A DNA stretch of 64,000 nucleotides from positions 1,785,471-1,849,470 of the forward strand of contig KE546966.1 in the NCBI GenBank assembly GCA_000442125.1, in the 5' to 3' direction. The notes under the pieces were generated by a model, which worked only from the letters and a program-made list of their open reading frames with translations, was not told where the DNA came from and did not search any database. Below are positions 1 to 12,700 of the stretch, piece after piece. Source of the stretch: Opeltia flavorubescens (lineage: Eukaryota > Ascomycota > Lecanoromycetes > Teloschistales > Teloschistaceae). Position 1 is the first letter of the stretch. Each line of letters starts with the position of its first letter. The translations under genes and the position numbers were made by a program.

Positions 1-1
1 G

Positions 2-454
2 GCGGATGAAGGGTTGGAGACGGATGCTGAGAAGAAGAAGGCGAGCGGGAAGACGGGAGGTGTATTGAAGGGAGGACCGAGCTTGTACCAAGTAGATCCA
101 AGCGGCAGCTATTTCCCGTGGAAGGCGACGGCGATTGGGAAGAGCGCGACGAGCGCGAAGACATTCTTAGAGAAGAGGTACAAGGATGATTTGGAGCTAG
201 AGGATGCGGTGCACATTGCGTTATTGACGCTAAAGGAGACTATCGAGGGGGAGATGAACGGGGAGACTGTCGAATTGGGTGAGTATCTTGCTGCGGGCAA
301 AATGTACGTCGACCTTATGCTGATTCGTGATCCAGGCATCGTCGGTCCTCCTGCCGACCATCTCCTGGGATACGAAGGGGTCGAAGGGGCAAAAGGTCCT
401 CGGTTCAGGAAGTTAACAAAAGAAGAGATAGAAGATTACTTGACAAATCTGTAG
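2..454 (+). CDS. PRE8: 20S proteasome subunit alpha-2, C-terminal part (runs off left edge)
   Basis: Non-catalytic alpha-ring subunit of the 20S proteasome, in nucleus and cytosol. The visible part carries the family's GPSLYQVDPSG motif, the FLEKRY and LELEDAVH segments, and a C-terminus ending KLTKEEIEDYLTNL, all typical of alpha-2. The frame is open to the left edge, so the start and N-terminal half lie outside the window. I read an intron at 279-335 (GTGAGT..CCAG, 57 bp). Removing it joins VELG to IVGPPADHLLG, as expected for fungal alpha-2. Because 57 is a multiple of three and the intron has no stop in frame, an ORF caller would translate straight through it. Exons in view are 2-278 and 336-454. 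Identity is secure; the intron is inferred. Confidence 0.9.
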   Translation, partial: ADEGLETDAEKKKASGKTGGVLKGGPSLYQVDPSGSYFPWKATAIGKSATSAKTFLEKRYKDDLELEDAVHIALLTLKETIEGEMNGETVELGEYLAAGKMYVDLMLIRDPGIVGPPADHLLGYEGVEGAKGPRFRKLTKEEIEDYLTNL

Positions 455-761
455 TATAAATGACCTTTGGACATGCGTCCGGAATTAATCTTTCTGACGT
501 CGTCGGCATCTGAATACGCCTCGTCATTCCATTTGCCGTCCTTCTTATCCTTAAGCAATATGGTTATGCCTTTCGCTGTTATTTTGGATGTCTTCGGTTG
601 CGTAGCTGGTATCCTTAGCAGTCACAGTAGAACACTCATGGTTATGGAGATGTTAAATTACACCAATCGTGCATACGTGCTGATTGCTACTTGGACAAAA
701 ACCGAAACACTGATGGTACCACTACCCAATTACTTAGCCTCCTTTCAAGCTCCTGCTTTCC
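455..761. other. Intergenic, convergent 3' ends
   Basis: Space between the PRE8 stop (+) and the DCL2 stop (-). It should hold both 3' UTRs. No further gene or repeat is visible. Confidence 0.6.
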
Positions 762-3700
762 TCAATCCAGTCCAACATCTAACCCATCTTCCTTCCTCTT
801 CTTCCCCAGCCTAGCACCCTCCGTTTCCAGCACCCTCACCGCCTCTTTCGCCGCCCTCGTCTCTACTTCCATCACGGTAACCCCATCCCCTACCGTTGCA
901 ACCGGCTTCTCCCCTACCCAAACCACGCAGCCCAACCCTTTGTCCTTCACTTCCTCTCTAAAAACCTCATATCTTACACTCTCCGAATCAGCTAGCTGCC
1001 CAAGCTTCTCCTTCGGATGATAGAGCGCCACCCCTCCTCGCAACAGACGCCTCAAATACCCCATAACGCCCAACCTCTCCAGAAAGGCTTCGCAAGCCGC
1101 CAGGGAGCCGTGACTGTCGATGTAGATGGCACCGATCAAGGATTCGATGATGTCGCTGAAGAATTTCGGCGCGTCTAGGCGAGCGAGAAGAGCCCATGGG
1201 ATATGAGAGCCTTGCTGAAGGGAATCAAGAATAGGGGTTTTGAGGGCTTCATAGCGATTGAGGCAATCCTGTTGAGTCTGGCGGACGACAGAGGCGGCAT
1301 GTCGCATGAAATTCCAGATATGTATTGGTGCTGTTGTTTCGGATATCGAAACGTCGTTATCTTTGCTTCCCGTCGTGATGTTTTTGCGAGGCACAGATAT
1401 TGAGAGAGATAAGCATAAGAAAGCGAGGAAGTGAGCATTCACGACTGCGGTTCGAATCAGATGTAAGCTATGCGTGACGATGTAGGGCTTATGATTGAAC
1501 GACGTCGCAGCTACAATGATGTCAAGACAGACGTCTCCGAGGAACTCGAGTCGATCGTAGCTGGTGCTGACGTTTGAGCCAATATAAGAAGCGTGGGTGA
1601 GTGCTTCGAGTGGAAGAGATTTGAGGGTGAAGGTGTAGCCGATGATTTGTTCAAGCTGGGAGAAATGTGGTGGATAGAGGATCGATGCCGTGTGTGCGAG
1701 GTAAAGCGCATCGTTGCTCTCACCTACTGGACACCAAGAAGCTTTCGGTAGCACTACCTTGAGAATAGCTGTGGCCTTATCAAATCCCCCCTCTAGAAAA
1801 GCTGCGCCAATCAAAGCCTCTACAACATCCGCCAAGGTTTTGGTAGAGAGGTGCCGTGGCATTCCGACTGCAAAGCCCAGGTGATCTGAAATGTATGGCG
1901 GCTTCCACTTCGATCCAGTAAAAGGCGTAGTGAGTATGTAGCGGTCCAACCCAATGGCCAAAGCTGCCTTTGCCAGTGATGCGTTGGAGACAATATGATC
2001 CTTTGCAAGTGAGAGGATGCCCTCATGCCAATGGAGATGCTTGCTTTTGAGCATGAGTGAAGTGAGAAATTTGAGGACGGAATCACCCAAGAACTCTTGC
2101 CTCTGGTAGTTTGTAGCTTCTCGGGCAGCAGACGTAGTAATGGCGGTGAAGAGTAGTTCTGTATCCATGAGTCCTACAGGTGCCAACAAAGTACTCGAGA
2201 GATGGGCTGCGACTATACGGAGACCAATTTGATGCAGCGTTGCAGGGACCGTGGCAGCGAATAAAGCGTAGGCGAGAGGCAATCTGTCAATCTCGCAGTC
2301 TTCAGGCCTCAGAAGTGTTCTATGAGGTTCGGCGCGAGCATGCCGATTTTGCTCGGAAACAGGATGAAGGAAGTCGGTCCTTTTGGGGAATCGAGTTACT
2401 TGAAATAGAAGCGCGGCTTCGTCCGTCTCGATGCCTCNCTCTGGCCCTACACTGCTCTCTTGACAACCTCTTAAGATGTTGGGGGCTCCGTTGTTGTTCA
2501 TGTCGTGAATGATGCCGAATTCTTCTGTCGATAGAAAAGAGCCACCCATCTGCTTGAGAGAATCACCTCCCACGGTTCCGGAGAATCTGTCCGCCCATTG
2601 TATTGGATTGTGCTCTCCAGTCGGGGTAAAGAGAAATACGAAGTCAGTACTTGCAGCAGCGATTCTTGATCGAAATACGGAAGAGAGAAGGAGCGTTGTA
2701 GATTTGACGGCAGACTCAACAGATGCCGACTGTGACGAACGACCGGGACTAGGTTGGACGGTGGCTGTGAAAGTTGTCTTGGCGTCCCAAAAAAGAGTGA
2801 TTGCTGGAATGGAGGGCAAAAGAGTAGGAGAAAGTATGAACATTGTAGCTAGTATTTCTTCTTCGCGATATAACGATACCTCAAAACACTGTAGATCAGA
2901 AATATCCCTTACTGCTTGCCATTGACTTGCCACCAGGTTCCAAGGATTGAGTTGGCCAGCTACTTGAACCAGACTGGCAATCTTGTCGACATTGGTCTCG
3001 ACCTCGGCGATAGCTTCATCGAAACCACGTATAGGAAGTAGATTATCAGAGATGAGACCAGCATGGTACAGCTGGATGTAGGCCTCCAAAGCTGCGTCCC
3101 TTTTAGCACTTTTCTCCGTCCTCCATGCAGACCGACTCTTGGCCTCGCGCACCGAGGCGTCCACACATATTGGCAAAACCACCTTGGCTGTGACCGCTTT
3201 CTGACCACAATCTCCAGAGACATCGGTGAATGTGAAGATTGGAGCTGGATTGCTCGACTGACTGAGAAGAGTGGCACAAAAATGATACAAATGACTGACG
3301 GCATCACTTAGCATTACTTTCGCACCAGTTCTCTCGACACGAAATTCTCCATCTCCTTCCTCAGTCGCTTCCAGTAGCTCGAGCTCTTTCAGCTGTCTCA
3401 TATCGTCCATATACTGTTTCTGCATCTTCTCTTCCAGTTGCCGCCAAGTTGCAAACGTCGATGAACTGTCGTCTGCAGCCAGCAAGATGGCGAAGGTAGA
3501 CTCTGACTTTCTTGCTCTGCCACGTCTTTGAATAAAAGATTTCAGATTCGATGGTTTATCGAAGCATACAACGGTGTTACAAGCAGACACATCGATGCCT
3601 TCCTCAAGTGCACTCGTTGTAACCACTAGGTTCTTACGACCGAATCGCAGGTCATCCAAGGTATCGATCTGACCACGCATCTCTACAAGCTCGCCAATAT

Positions 3701-5764
3701 CCCCACGCTGAGCGAAAGAGGAAGCTCCAACAAAGGTACTAACTGTGTAGAACTCCTTAATGCCAGGATGCATAGACAGCATGTGAGAGAGTACCGCAAC
3801 CTCAGCCCTTGTCTGAACAAAAAGAAGTCCCGTGAACGAAGGTTTCTGCTGGGAGATGAGAAAGTCAATCAAGCGCAGGAATTTCGGAGTAACACGTGTA
3901 CTATCAATGGCAAGCAAAGCTTCCGCAGAGATGTACGGTACCAGAGTACTGAGGCATTGTTCGAGGTAGACCTTCTCCCTGTCATCCAGAAACCTGAAGC
4001 CAGCAGATTCGTCCTTGACTAGGCGTTGAAGCTTCTGGATGCAAGCATTGAAATACCAGTCAGCTGCCCAGGGTCCAAGCTCATTTTCCAGTATTTCGGC
4101 TCGAGTGTTGAGCCGTTTGAGCTGCTCTTGGCAGTATGTCTTCCTACCTGATAACGCTTTCTTCAACTGCTTAGAACCGTCATTCTGCGGATCAGTTCTT
4201 AACAGCTTTATATAAGGATCTTGTTCAATGTCGAGACTCATGCGAAGCATATTGAGCCTGGATACGATGTCACACTGCCCTGCTCCTAGCTTCGGTACAG
4301 CGAATAGAAGCTTGACGAGGGAAGGCTGGTACACGAAGCGTAGGAGTTCTTCGCGATGCAGCTTGGGCGTGCGGCTGATCGCTTGAAGGTTCCTCTCCAG
4401 CTCCCTTAAGGACTCAGCAGGGTTTCAGAACGTGATAGGGCCACTTACTCGAGCTTCCCAATCTTACTATTGACAACCGGACTCGCCGTGAGTCCGAGTA
4501 TAGCTGGCACCTGATCTTTGTTTATTCCGCGATGCGGATGATAAAAGTCTCGCAAAATGCGGGACGCAGGATGGTCGGCGATGCAATGGTGAGCTGACGA
4601 AGTTTTAGCACTGCTAGGACAGAAGCACTGGCCGCTGTGGGAAAGAGAGGCGCTGATTCAAAGAGAATTCTGAGTAGCAAACGAGACTTTAAGTCCCTTC
4701 GACTACCATATACATAAAAGCATTAAATGGTTTACAAGGCTCAAGATTGATCAAATAAAGAAGACTGTACTTCTCTTGACGTATCTAAGAGTACGTTGAG
4801 TACCAGCGCGGAGCTATCGAGATCTCCATTACTTCATGGACCGATGCTCATCAAAAGACATGATACATTATAGTCTTCAAAAAAGAAGAAGTTACGTAAG
4901 ATCTTACCGGAAAAAGGGAAACAAAAGCCCAGGGTTCAGCAATCAACGAAGGCTACAGTGAGCGATCCAGGAGGATCCGGACAAGAAAAGGCGTAGTTTA
5001 GAACATTCAGAGAAATTCAATGTGCATCAGATTCTCTTACCCTCATCGAAGATCATTAGGCTTAGCCGTGCCATCTGAACGAAGCCATGTATCAAGGCAT
5101 CCAGAAGAACCTCGTTGAAGCGTCAGTAGGACACTGAACAGCCTCTTTGACTGAGGCTGCATCCCTACCTGATGGGTTGAAACCACTATCTTAATCCCGT
5201 GAAGAATTTCATCCCATATCCATTGCTCGCTCCAGTGATCTACACCGTCAGCACCTAGCAGAAGGCGCGTCTGAACAGAAGGAATCTGGGCAGCAATGAC
5301 TTTTGCCTGTTGGGTTGCCAATTCAACATGCGGCGCAAGGAACCAGATCAGCTAAGCGGCGCTTCCGTTCAGCGTAACACACGAATGCTCTACGGGCTAC
5401 GTTGTTTCGCTGATCCCGGCGTACCTTTTCGGAAGAGGTCCTCTCCAATTCGGCCTGCATGCGCAGCACGGCTCTAGAGTGAGGTTATGGCTACTGGAAG
5501 ACATGGCCGTAGAGTGGGCCTCCCTACATCAACGTTTTCCCGGACCCGGTGTCCATCTGGCCAGAGTCAGTGTGCCAGTGACGAACAAGGTAGTAAGCAT
5601 ACAGCAACAATGATGTTGCTATGCAAGCTCTCCTCCAGCATTTCATACTGGAAGGCTCTTGGCTGTAATGCTTCGACAACAGGGATTGCCGGCTCCTCGA
5701 GGGAAGACGCAGCATTGTTGCATGCTTCATCTGGAAGAACTTGTTGCTCGCCTTGATACTCCAT
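762..5764 (-). CDS. DCL2: Dicer-like protein 2 (RNA-silencing endoribonuclease)
   Basis: Cuts double-stranded RNA into siRNAs; in filamentous fungi the DCL2 branch acts in quelling and antiviral defence. My model has seven exons: 5603-5764, 5528-5556, 5425-5473, 5169-5351, 5041-5110, 4449-4593 and 762-4404 (1426 aa). Domains in order are an N-terminal DExD/H helicase with Walker A DTGSGKT, a DEAHHC box and LTASPVV; helicase C with QRRGRARK; a dimerisation domain; RNase IIIa with RQEFLGDSVLKF; RNase IIIb with DRLEFLGDVCLDI and FFSDIIESLIGAIY; and a short basic C-terminal tail. There is no PAZ signature that I can see, as is usual for fungal DCL2. Helicase motifs emerge only after splicing, in the right order and frame. 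One intron (4594-5040, 447 bp) is about eight times longer than the others. One base (2438) is ambiguous. Confidence 0.93.
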
Positions 5765-6246
5765 CGAGTTGACTTGCTTCTTGTTGCATGAGACCTAAGC
5801 GATGAGGGTACAATATGAAAGCAAGTAGCCTTCCTGGGATCCTGTCAAGGGGGTGCACAGTCCCAAAGGGCATGAGCCCTAAACACTGAGCAGTCTACAT
5901 GAGGTTTAGATCAACGTCAGTTTATTAATTCTCATTTGGAATATGACCTCAATTCATGGTCTGAAACCTTCTGGAAACTCCACCCTTGACGTAAATCAAT
6001 CATATTGAGATTGAAATTCCATACAGTACAGAAACAGCAAACTCCATGTGATGGCCATCTGTAATAGAAAAGTAGAGAAAAAACAGCATGCTCTCCATTC
6101 TGCCATCCAAGCAGAATCTTAATCCATTTCCCTTGTTCATTGACCTTTTTGGTTCCCTCCAGTTCATTCAATCGTCCGCCATTTTTCTCAGTGCTATCGT
6201 CGTAGCTCCTGGCTCTAATGCGCTAGATTTCTCNCCAGCCACTCAA
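5765..6246. other. Intergenic, DCL2 promoter side
   Basis: Lies between the DCL2 start codon and the stop of the upstream hypothetical gene, which is on the same strand. It holds one ambiguous base (6234). I see no convincing coding exon or repeat. Confidence 0.5.
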
Positions 6247-7056
6247 TCAACATTGGGTCTCCAGACACCTATCTCTGCCGTTCTGACTCCTTCTATCAAT
6301 TCCACGGAGTTCGGCATGTACAGGTACCAGTACATATTCTCCCGAATCTTGCGCTTTCTTCTTGCCTCCGCCAAACCCTCTGAAGGGTATTTCATCCCTG
6401 CTGATAAGACGCCCCACTCGTCGAATAGTACGAGCTGGGCGGAATGGGCTTTTTTTCGTCGTGCCTTGTGACTTGATTGGATCTGGCATTGGTCCCTCGG
6501 AATACGGGCGCAGGAAGATTTCAGGTGGGCTTGTTCGCTGAACTTTTCCAACGGTAATAGTCGATTTTATTGGATCTGAGACTGGGGTCCGAGGAAGCGG
6601 GGGAGGAAAGACCTGGACCGGGTTTGCTTGTTGAACTGGACTAGCCGTGGCCGTCTGCATTGGCTCTGGGGTGGATGCATGAGAAGTCGATTGCGGAAAG
6701 CCGCCTGCGGTGGCTGCCGTGTGTCTAGCACCGAATATCCATTGTTGCCATACGTCGACATCCGTGTTTTGTTGAGCACGCAATTCAATTTGTCGCTGGT
6801 GAACTTCCTGGGCTCCTTGACGACCATTGACTGCCACACTTCCTGTATTGATATCGACCACACGATCCCATGGTGATCGCTGTGCCTTGGGAGCAAAGCG
6901 GGAGGGCCAGTGGCTGTTCAAACGAGACGGTGACGATGCGCCACTCGATCGAGTGGACCATGACGAACTATTGAACGCGGCGCTACCATCTGAAATCGCA
7001 TCCAAAGCCTGGTGGATATGATGTAAACAGTCCCGTATATGCTCCTGGTCTGACAT
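6247..7056 (-). CDS. Hypothetical disordered protein (269 aa)
   Basis: Not recognised. A single open frame from an ATG, rich in Ser, Pro, Gln and Arg, with little sign of a folded core apart from an N-terminal helix-like stretch (residues 1-22). A short motif recurs: PVSDPIKS near residue 160 and PMPDPIKS near residue 190. The C-terminal third is basic (RPARTIRRVGRLISRDE). It lies on the same strand as DCL2, 480 bp upstream of it, and is divergent from the MFS transporter. The last 25 residues look unlike the rest, so the true 3' end may involve an unrecognised intron. It could also be an orphan or non-coding frame. Confidence 0.5.
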   Translation of the reverse strand: MSDQEHIRDCLHHIHQALDAISDGSAAFNSSSWSTRSSGASSPSRLNSHWPSRFAPKAQRSPWDRVVDINTGSVAVNGRQGAQEVHQRQIELRAQQNTDVDVWQQWIFGARHTAATAGGFPQSTSHASTPEPMQTATASPVQQANPVQVFPPPLPRTPVSDPIKSTITVGKVQRTSPPEIFLRPYSEGPMPDPIKSQGTTKKSPFRPARTIRRVGRLISRDEIPFRGFGGGKKKAQDSGEYVLVPVHAELRGIDRRSQNGRDRCLETQC

Positions 7057-7508
7057 AGTGAATAGAAGTGGAGATGGATATGAGGTCTGTTTGTACGGTC
7101 AAACAAGACTGCATGATAGTAACACAATACCACCAAATAAACGTCACAGTATTTAAATGGTCGAGCAGAACAGTATTGCTTGAAAGATGTATCAGTTCTG
7201 GCTGCTGAGGCATTAGCATTGACTTGTTAATTATCCTATTCACAGCAGATCAACAACACCCGTTCACATACATTAACAGCGGTTTCCGGCTGTCAGACTT
7301 GAGCTTCAACATGGAATAGCATTGTAATGGACCCTTGGCTTGGTAGACTATGTTAATCTTGCTCAATGTTCATATATGGTAGAAGCTAGCAGAAAATGGA
7401 CCTCGAATCCCTGGAGCAGGGCAAGAGACCCCTGTGACTCTCGCAGACAGTACCTGCTGTACTTCCTTCCTATCATGATCTTTAGCATGCTGTGAAGTAG
7501 ACGTCAGT
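7057..7508. other. Divergent promoter region, hypothetical gene / MFS transporter
   Basis: Shared upstream region. A TATTTAAAT box at about 7150 could serve the minus-strand gene, and ATATAT at about 7372 could serve the transporter. No gene seen. Confidence 0.4.
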
Positions 7509-9214
7509 ATGCTTCCAGAAAAGACACAAGATTCGTTAAGCGTCCGTACTCAGTCCACTTTGGAACACAATAGATGCGAACACTATGCCTCCGACATTTC
7601 AATTGATCTCGCCGATACTATCTCGGAGAAACGATTGCTTTTGAAGCTGGACCTGGCCGTGCTTCCTATTCTTTGCCTACTTTTCTTCGTCTCGTTCATC
7701 GACCGATCGAACCTTGGGATTGCGAGAATCCAAGGCTTGGAGAAATCTTTGGGCATTCCTGAAAAGGGCAATGGATTTAATATTGCCTTGTTCTCCTTCA
7801 CGATACCATACGTGCTCTTTGAGGTACCTGCTAACATGCTCCTTAAGCGAATCAAACCGCGATGGTGGTTGAGTGGGCTCATGTTTGGCTGGGGTGAGGT
7901 TGTCGGTATCGCTACCTGGGATGACGGACGCTCATGATTACACCAGGTGTCTGTACAACTTGCCAAGGCTTCTCCCAGGACCTAGCCGGTCTTGCTATAT
8001 GCCGCGCCCTGATGGGTGTTTTCGAGTCTGGGTTTGTACCTGGTACGGGTGTTGATCGGAGCGGTCTAGGGGAGTAAGGGACTAATTGATCCTCAGGTTG
8101 TGCGTATTTGATCGCGTCTTATTACAAACGACACGAGTTCCATTTCCGATACTGCATCTTCTTCAGTGCAGCGATTCTGGCTGGCGCCTGTAGTGGGGTA
8201 TGGGAATTTCTCGAATGTCTTGGTTTTTGGCTGATATAGGAAATAGTTTCTCGCATATTTGATTGCTAAAATGGATGGTACTGGCGGTTATGAAGGGTGG
8301 AGATGGATCTTCATTATTGAGGGTTCAATTACCGTTGTCGTTGCCATTGTAGCCTTCTTCTTCATCGCCCCTTGGCCCGAAGAGTGCAAGTTTTTGAAGC
8401 CAGAGGAGAAGGCGTTGCTCTTGAAGCGACTGACGGAAGATAGAGGTTGCGCGGCGATGAATCGCATCAGCATGAAAGCATTTGTTAGTACCTTGGCCGA
8501 CTGGAAGATCTTGGTAGGGTCAGCAACCGTTGTAATTCAATAGAATTGGAGCTCAAGAGCTAACGTCCCATTAGTATGCTCGCATATTTCGGTGCAGACT
8601 ATTCAGCATCCGCCATAGTATCATTCCAACCCACAATCCTGCGAGAACTTGGATACACCGCCTCTCAAGCCCAAATCCACGCCATTCCGGTCTTCCTGGT
8701 TGCCTTTGTACTGACACTCGCCGTCGCATGGCTCAGTGATCGCTTCGCGCACCGTTACGGATTCGCGATGTTGGGCGTGACAATGGCCATGATCGGATGG
8801 ATCACTGAATTAGCTCAGGTAGAACCAGTTGGGGTTCGGTACTTTGGCATGTTCGCCCTCACTAGCGGCGTGTATGTCATGATGCCGGTCCTCGTGGTCT
8901 GGAATATGAACAATCTGGGAACCGGGTACAAGCGAGTCATCGGTTCGGCCTTTCAGATTGGCGGAGGTCATTGTGCAGCGCTTGTGTCTTCGAATGCTTT
9001 CCTCTCCACTGAAGCACCAAGATACCCAACTGGATTCGGCGTGGGCTTTACCCTCAATATGCTAACGGGAATTTGCTGCACTGTTCTGTTCTTTGGTCTT
9101 AGAGCAGAGAATAAACGAAGAGACCAAGGGGAAAGAGATGATCGCTTTGCACTACCGCTGGTGGAGCTGGATAATCTCGGCGATGCCCATCCATGTTTTA
9201 GATATACATTATAA
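7509..9214 (+). CDS. MFS transporter, anion:cation symporter (Dal5/Tna1-like) family
   Basis: Plasma-membrane importer of the family that takes up allantoate, nicotinate, biotin/pantothenate and similar organic anions; the substrate cannot be told from sequence. I infer five exons: 7509-7893, 7947-8042, 8097-8197, 8247-8518 and 8575-9214 (497 aa). Hallmarks are the first helix ending FVSFIDRSNLGIA, the VLFEVPANMLLKR turn, CRALMGVFESGFVPG in helix 4, and EGWRWIFIIEG before helix 6. Introns 1-3 join frames cleanly. The donor of intron 4 is GTCAGC, weaker than the others and chosen because it restores the DWKIL..MLAYFG junction. About 12 hydrophobic segments are present. The tail after helix 12 is hydrophilic and short. 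Confidence 0.88.
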
Positions 9215-9705
9215 GTTCGAAAGGACTGACCGCGGCTGCTGACGATCATGTGTACGCGTGTTAGTAGGCCCATGATGTCCAAGTGTCCCATAACATGGTT
9301 GATGTCTTGACGTTCTCTTTCATGAAATCTTGGGCTCCAGTAAAACACATTATTGCCTGACGGTTGCTCGTTACTGAACTAGATTTCCTCCACAATTGTC
9401 TCATCCCTAAATCATATTCGAAATACACTGCTGCACGCGTGTGTTAAAAATAATGGAATTAGATAGGAACCCCCATTAGTATCGCTAAGTTGGGCTTTTC
9501 AGACATATACTGCTACAACAAGTCAGCTTAGTACCAACCAACATCGCTGTATAGAAGTTATCAATGTATTATTCACAGACTCATGGATACACTGGAGTAA
9601 GAGCTTATTGGAAAGCCATCTCAGCTAGGATATGGACGCTAGAACTGTTCAGCCGCAACCGCTCTCAATGCTGGGTATGCAGAAAGGACTCGGGATTTTC
9701 CCGTC
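9215..9705. other. Intergenic, convergent 3' ends
   Basis: Between the MFS transporter (+) and RFC1 (-). It is AT-leaning and presumably 3' UTRs and terminators; nothing else is recognised. Confidence 0.5.
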
Positions 9706-12700
9706 TCAAGCTTTCTTCTTCGGCCTTCCACTCTTTCCTTTTGCCGTTGGTGGCGCTTTCTTTATTCCTGCCTCGTCCTCATCTTCGTCTTCACTTTCCT
9801 CCGCCTTCCCTTTACCCTTCGCCTTTCCTTTTCCCTTGGCCCCTTTTGCACCCTCGTCTTTTTTTGCCGACGCCTTCTTTTTACTTGGTGCCTTGACGTA
9901 CTTATCTTTCTTCAGATCCAGCTGCTCCTCTTCATCACCCTTCCCTTCTTGGTCTGAAGCCGCCGCTTCTCCTTCATCCGAACTTCCCATGGCCTCTTCC
10001 AGGTCCGGGACCTCTTTCTTCGTTTTCTTCGGCGCAATGACCTGGCTGGCTTTCATGAATGGCAATGGATGACTCTGCTGGTTGTACATGCGTGTAAACG
10101 TAGCCTTTGTTTGTGTGTCCAACCGGACTTGGTTTTGGTCCATAGGGCCTACACCTAACTCAACAATAGCATCCCAATCATCTTTGGTCAGAAAGTAGCT
10201 GTCCATCAGGGGGATGATGTCGGGAACGCCTTCTTTGCCTTGGATGTTGAGGTAGTTCACAAGTTTCTGCCACAGAAGAGGGAGGTATTCCTGTCTGATT
10301 TGGTGGCGATCTCCAGAGGCATGAAGGCGCATGTGCCCTTGAATCTCTTTAAGGAAACGCATGAGTTTGCCTAGGGAAGATGTCAGTGGCGGAATGGGGT
10401 GGGAAGGAGACCAACATCAGGCATGCGTACCGTATTTGCTGTTGTTGCCCATCCACGTGGTAAATTGGGTTTTGTGACCAGCTTGACTACCGGACACGAA
10501 ACTCGCTGGGCGTACGAAGCTGAATACAGCGTGCGTTGGCATGAGCGACCATTGTTGCTGAGATCCATGGATCATGCGATCCACCAGATCTCCGTCACTA
10601 ATACTCTCCGCCGCCCTGTCAGTCAGTTCGAGAAGTTTAAGGTTCTTTTCCTTGCCTGAATACTGCTGTGATAGGATGGGATTGGTGCCAAGATAGTTCT
10701 CCTGCAGCATCAGAGAGCTGAACTCGTGGTCATTGAAGTATAGTTCGATCTTATCATTGAGACTAGCCTTTGAGCTTTGGGAAAACATGCCTCCACCAAG
10801 AATCTTGCTAACAATATCCCAAGGTCTGAGGACAATATGTTTCTCCCAGCTTTTGGACATTTTCTTGCCTGCGTCAAAGTCCATGGCCTCTTGGTCAAGT
10901 TTCGCCGTGGACAGCATGTTAATTATCTGACGGATATCTGCGTTGCTGCCCTCAATGAGAGCGTTGATGACGTTGGAGGGGATCTTTAATTGCTCTCGGA
11001 AACATATCGTCATGATTCTTGAGCGTACTTGATCTACGGTGGGCCTCCTGAAAGGCAGATCGTACGTAACACGATCAAAAGGTGCCATCTTGGGTAATTT
11101 GCGGTCGTTGCAGATGAGAATCATTGGGATATTTGACTTCTTGCAGACAGCAGCGAGTGCTCCAACGCCACCACGGTCGCCCGCAGACATACCATCCACC
11201 TCATCCATTATCAGTACCAATTTCTTCTTCCCTGCCTCTACTTTCTTGCCATCCCCAGCAAAGTATCCGAGCAGTGAAGTCGTGTCAAGGACACCTCTCA
11301 GGCCAGTCTCAACCAGTTTTTTGCTTCGCGTATCGCTGGCATTGCTCTCGACGATATCATACCCTTCGAGACGTGCAGCTAGATGAGCAGCGGTGGTCTT
11401 ACCGATGCCGGGTGGACCGTAAATAATTACAGCACGATATATTCCCGAGCCATCCTTACCAGGCATCTTGAATTTGGCTTTCAAATTCCGAGGCCACGCT
11501 CTCAACCATGCCTGCAACTTTTCTACTTGCGTCTTGTTACCGCATATCATGCTCATTGACGTTGGTGCGTACTTCACAGTCCACAAGCGGCTGTCAACTC
11601 CTGGAGAATTGCTGGTGGCAAGAGGTCGGGTTTCGGAGACGCCACGGCTTGCTGCTGCTGCCTTTTGGGCCGCTGCAGTCGCTTTTGCGACTTTCTTCTC
11701 TTCCCTTTCCATTTCATCAGCTAAATCTCGAGCCTTTTGTTCCTCTTTGGCCTTCTTCTCGTCATATTTCTCCGCAGCTTTGCCGCCACCGCCATTCGCG
11801 GGGAGCTTGCGGATAAGTTCGAAAAGCCCAGTCTCGTTGATAGTCGTTAAACCAAACTTCCGAATCGTTTCCAGCTTTTTGGGGCCAGCATCATTGCCCA
11901 AAACAACATAACTGGTTTTGCTGCTTGGTGCGGTAGTCACTTTACCTCCGTATCGTTTGATGAGCTCCTGACCTTCATCACGCCCAAGAGCATCTAGTAA
12001 TCCAGTAAATACGAAAGTAAGGCCAGCCAAACAATTTTCCTCGCCGGTGGGTAAATCAACTGACCCAGCGGCAGGCGCAGGCTGATTGCGTAACCCAGCA
12101 GCTCGAAAATCGAACTTTTTTGTCTCGCCAGTATTCGCGTTCTCAGGTGGGGTCGGTGGCCGCACAGTGGGTATGCTGTCAAAGATCTCTTTTACCTCGG
12201 ATCGCTCCGGTGACTCTTCTTTCTTGGACTTCAGCTTCTTAGGAGTCGACTTCTTCGCTTGAGTTTTTGCTTTAGCGTTATTGCTCGCCTCCTTCACATC
12301 TTCTGCGTCGTCGTCTTCACCATCCAACTCAGTAGATTTTCTCTTACGACCTCTTGAGCTTTTCTGCCCGTTCGCTGTTTTGTCAACCCTTGGAATCGAA
12401 GACTTCGAAGGAGGTTCCTCCAGGGCGAGTTCATCGTCAGATCTCTTTTGAACTGGGCCTGATTTCCGGCTGACACGCTTGTTGGATGGCTTCGTAGGAA
12501 GGACATCGTCCTCATCATTTTCACTTTCGTAGGCATCTTGGCCTCCATTTCGACCGCCTTTAAATTCCGCCCCAAAAATGTCCTCTCCAGAATCTTCTTC
12601 ATCTTTTAGATACTGTGGCTTAAATTCATCTTGCTCATCATCGTCACTACTCCCAGGGAGTGTGTAGTTGGCTTTAGATTTCTGACGCGAGGAAGTCCTC

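Noticed and set aside
1430-1470. tRNA-like GGTTCGAATC
   Set aside because: Falls inside the RNase III coding part of DCL2, with no acceptor or anticodon stems around it.
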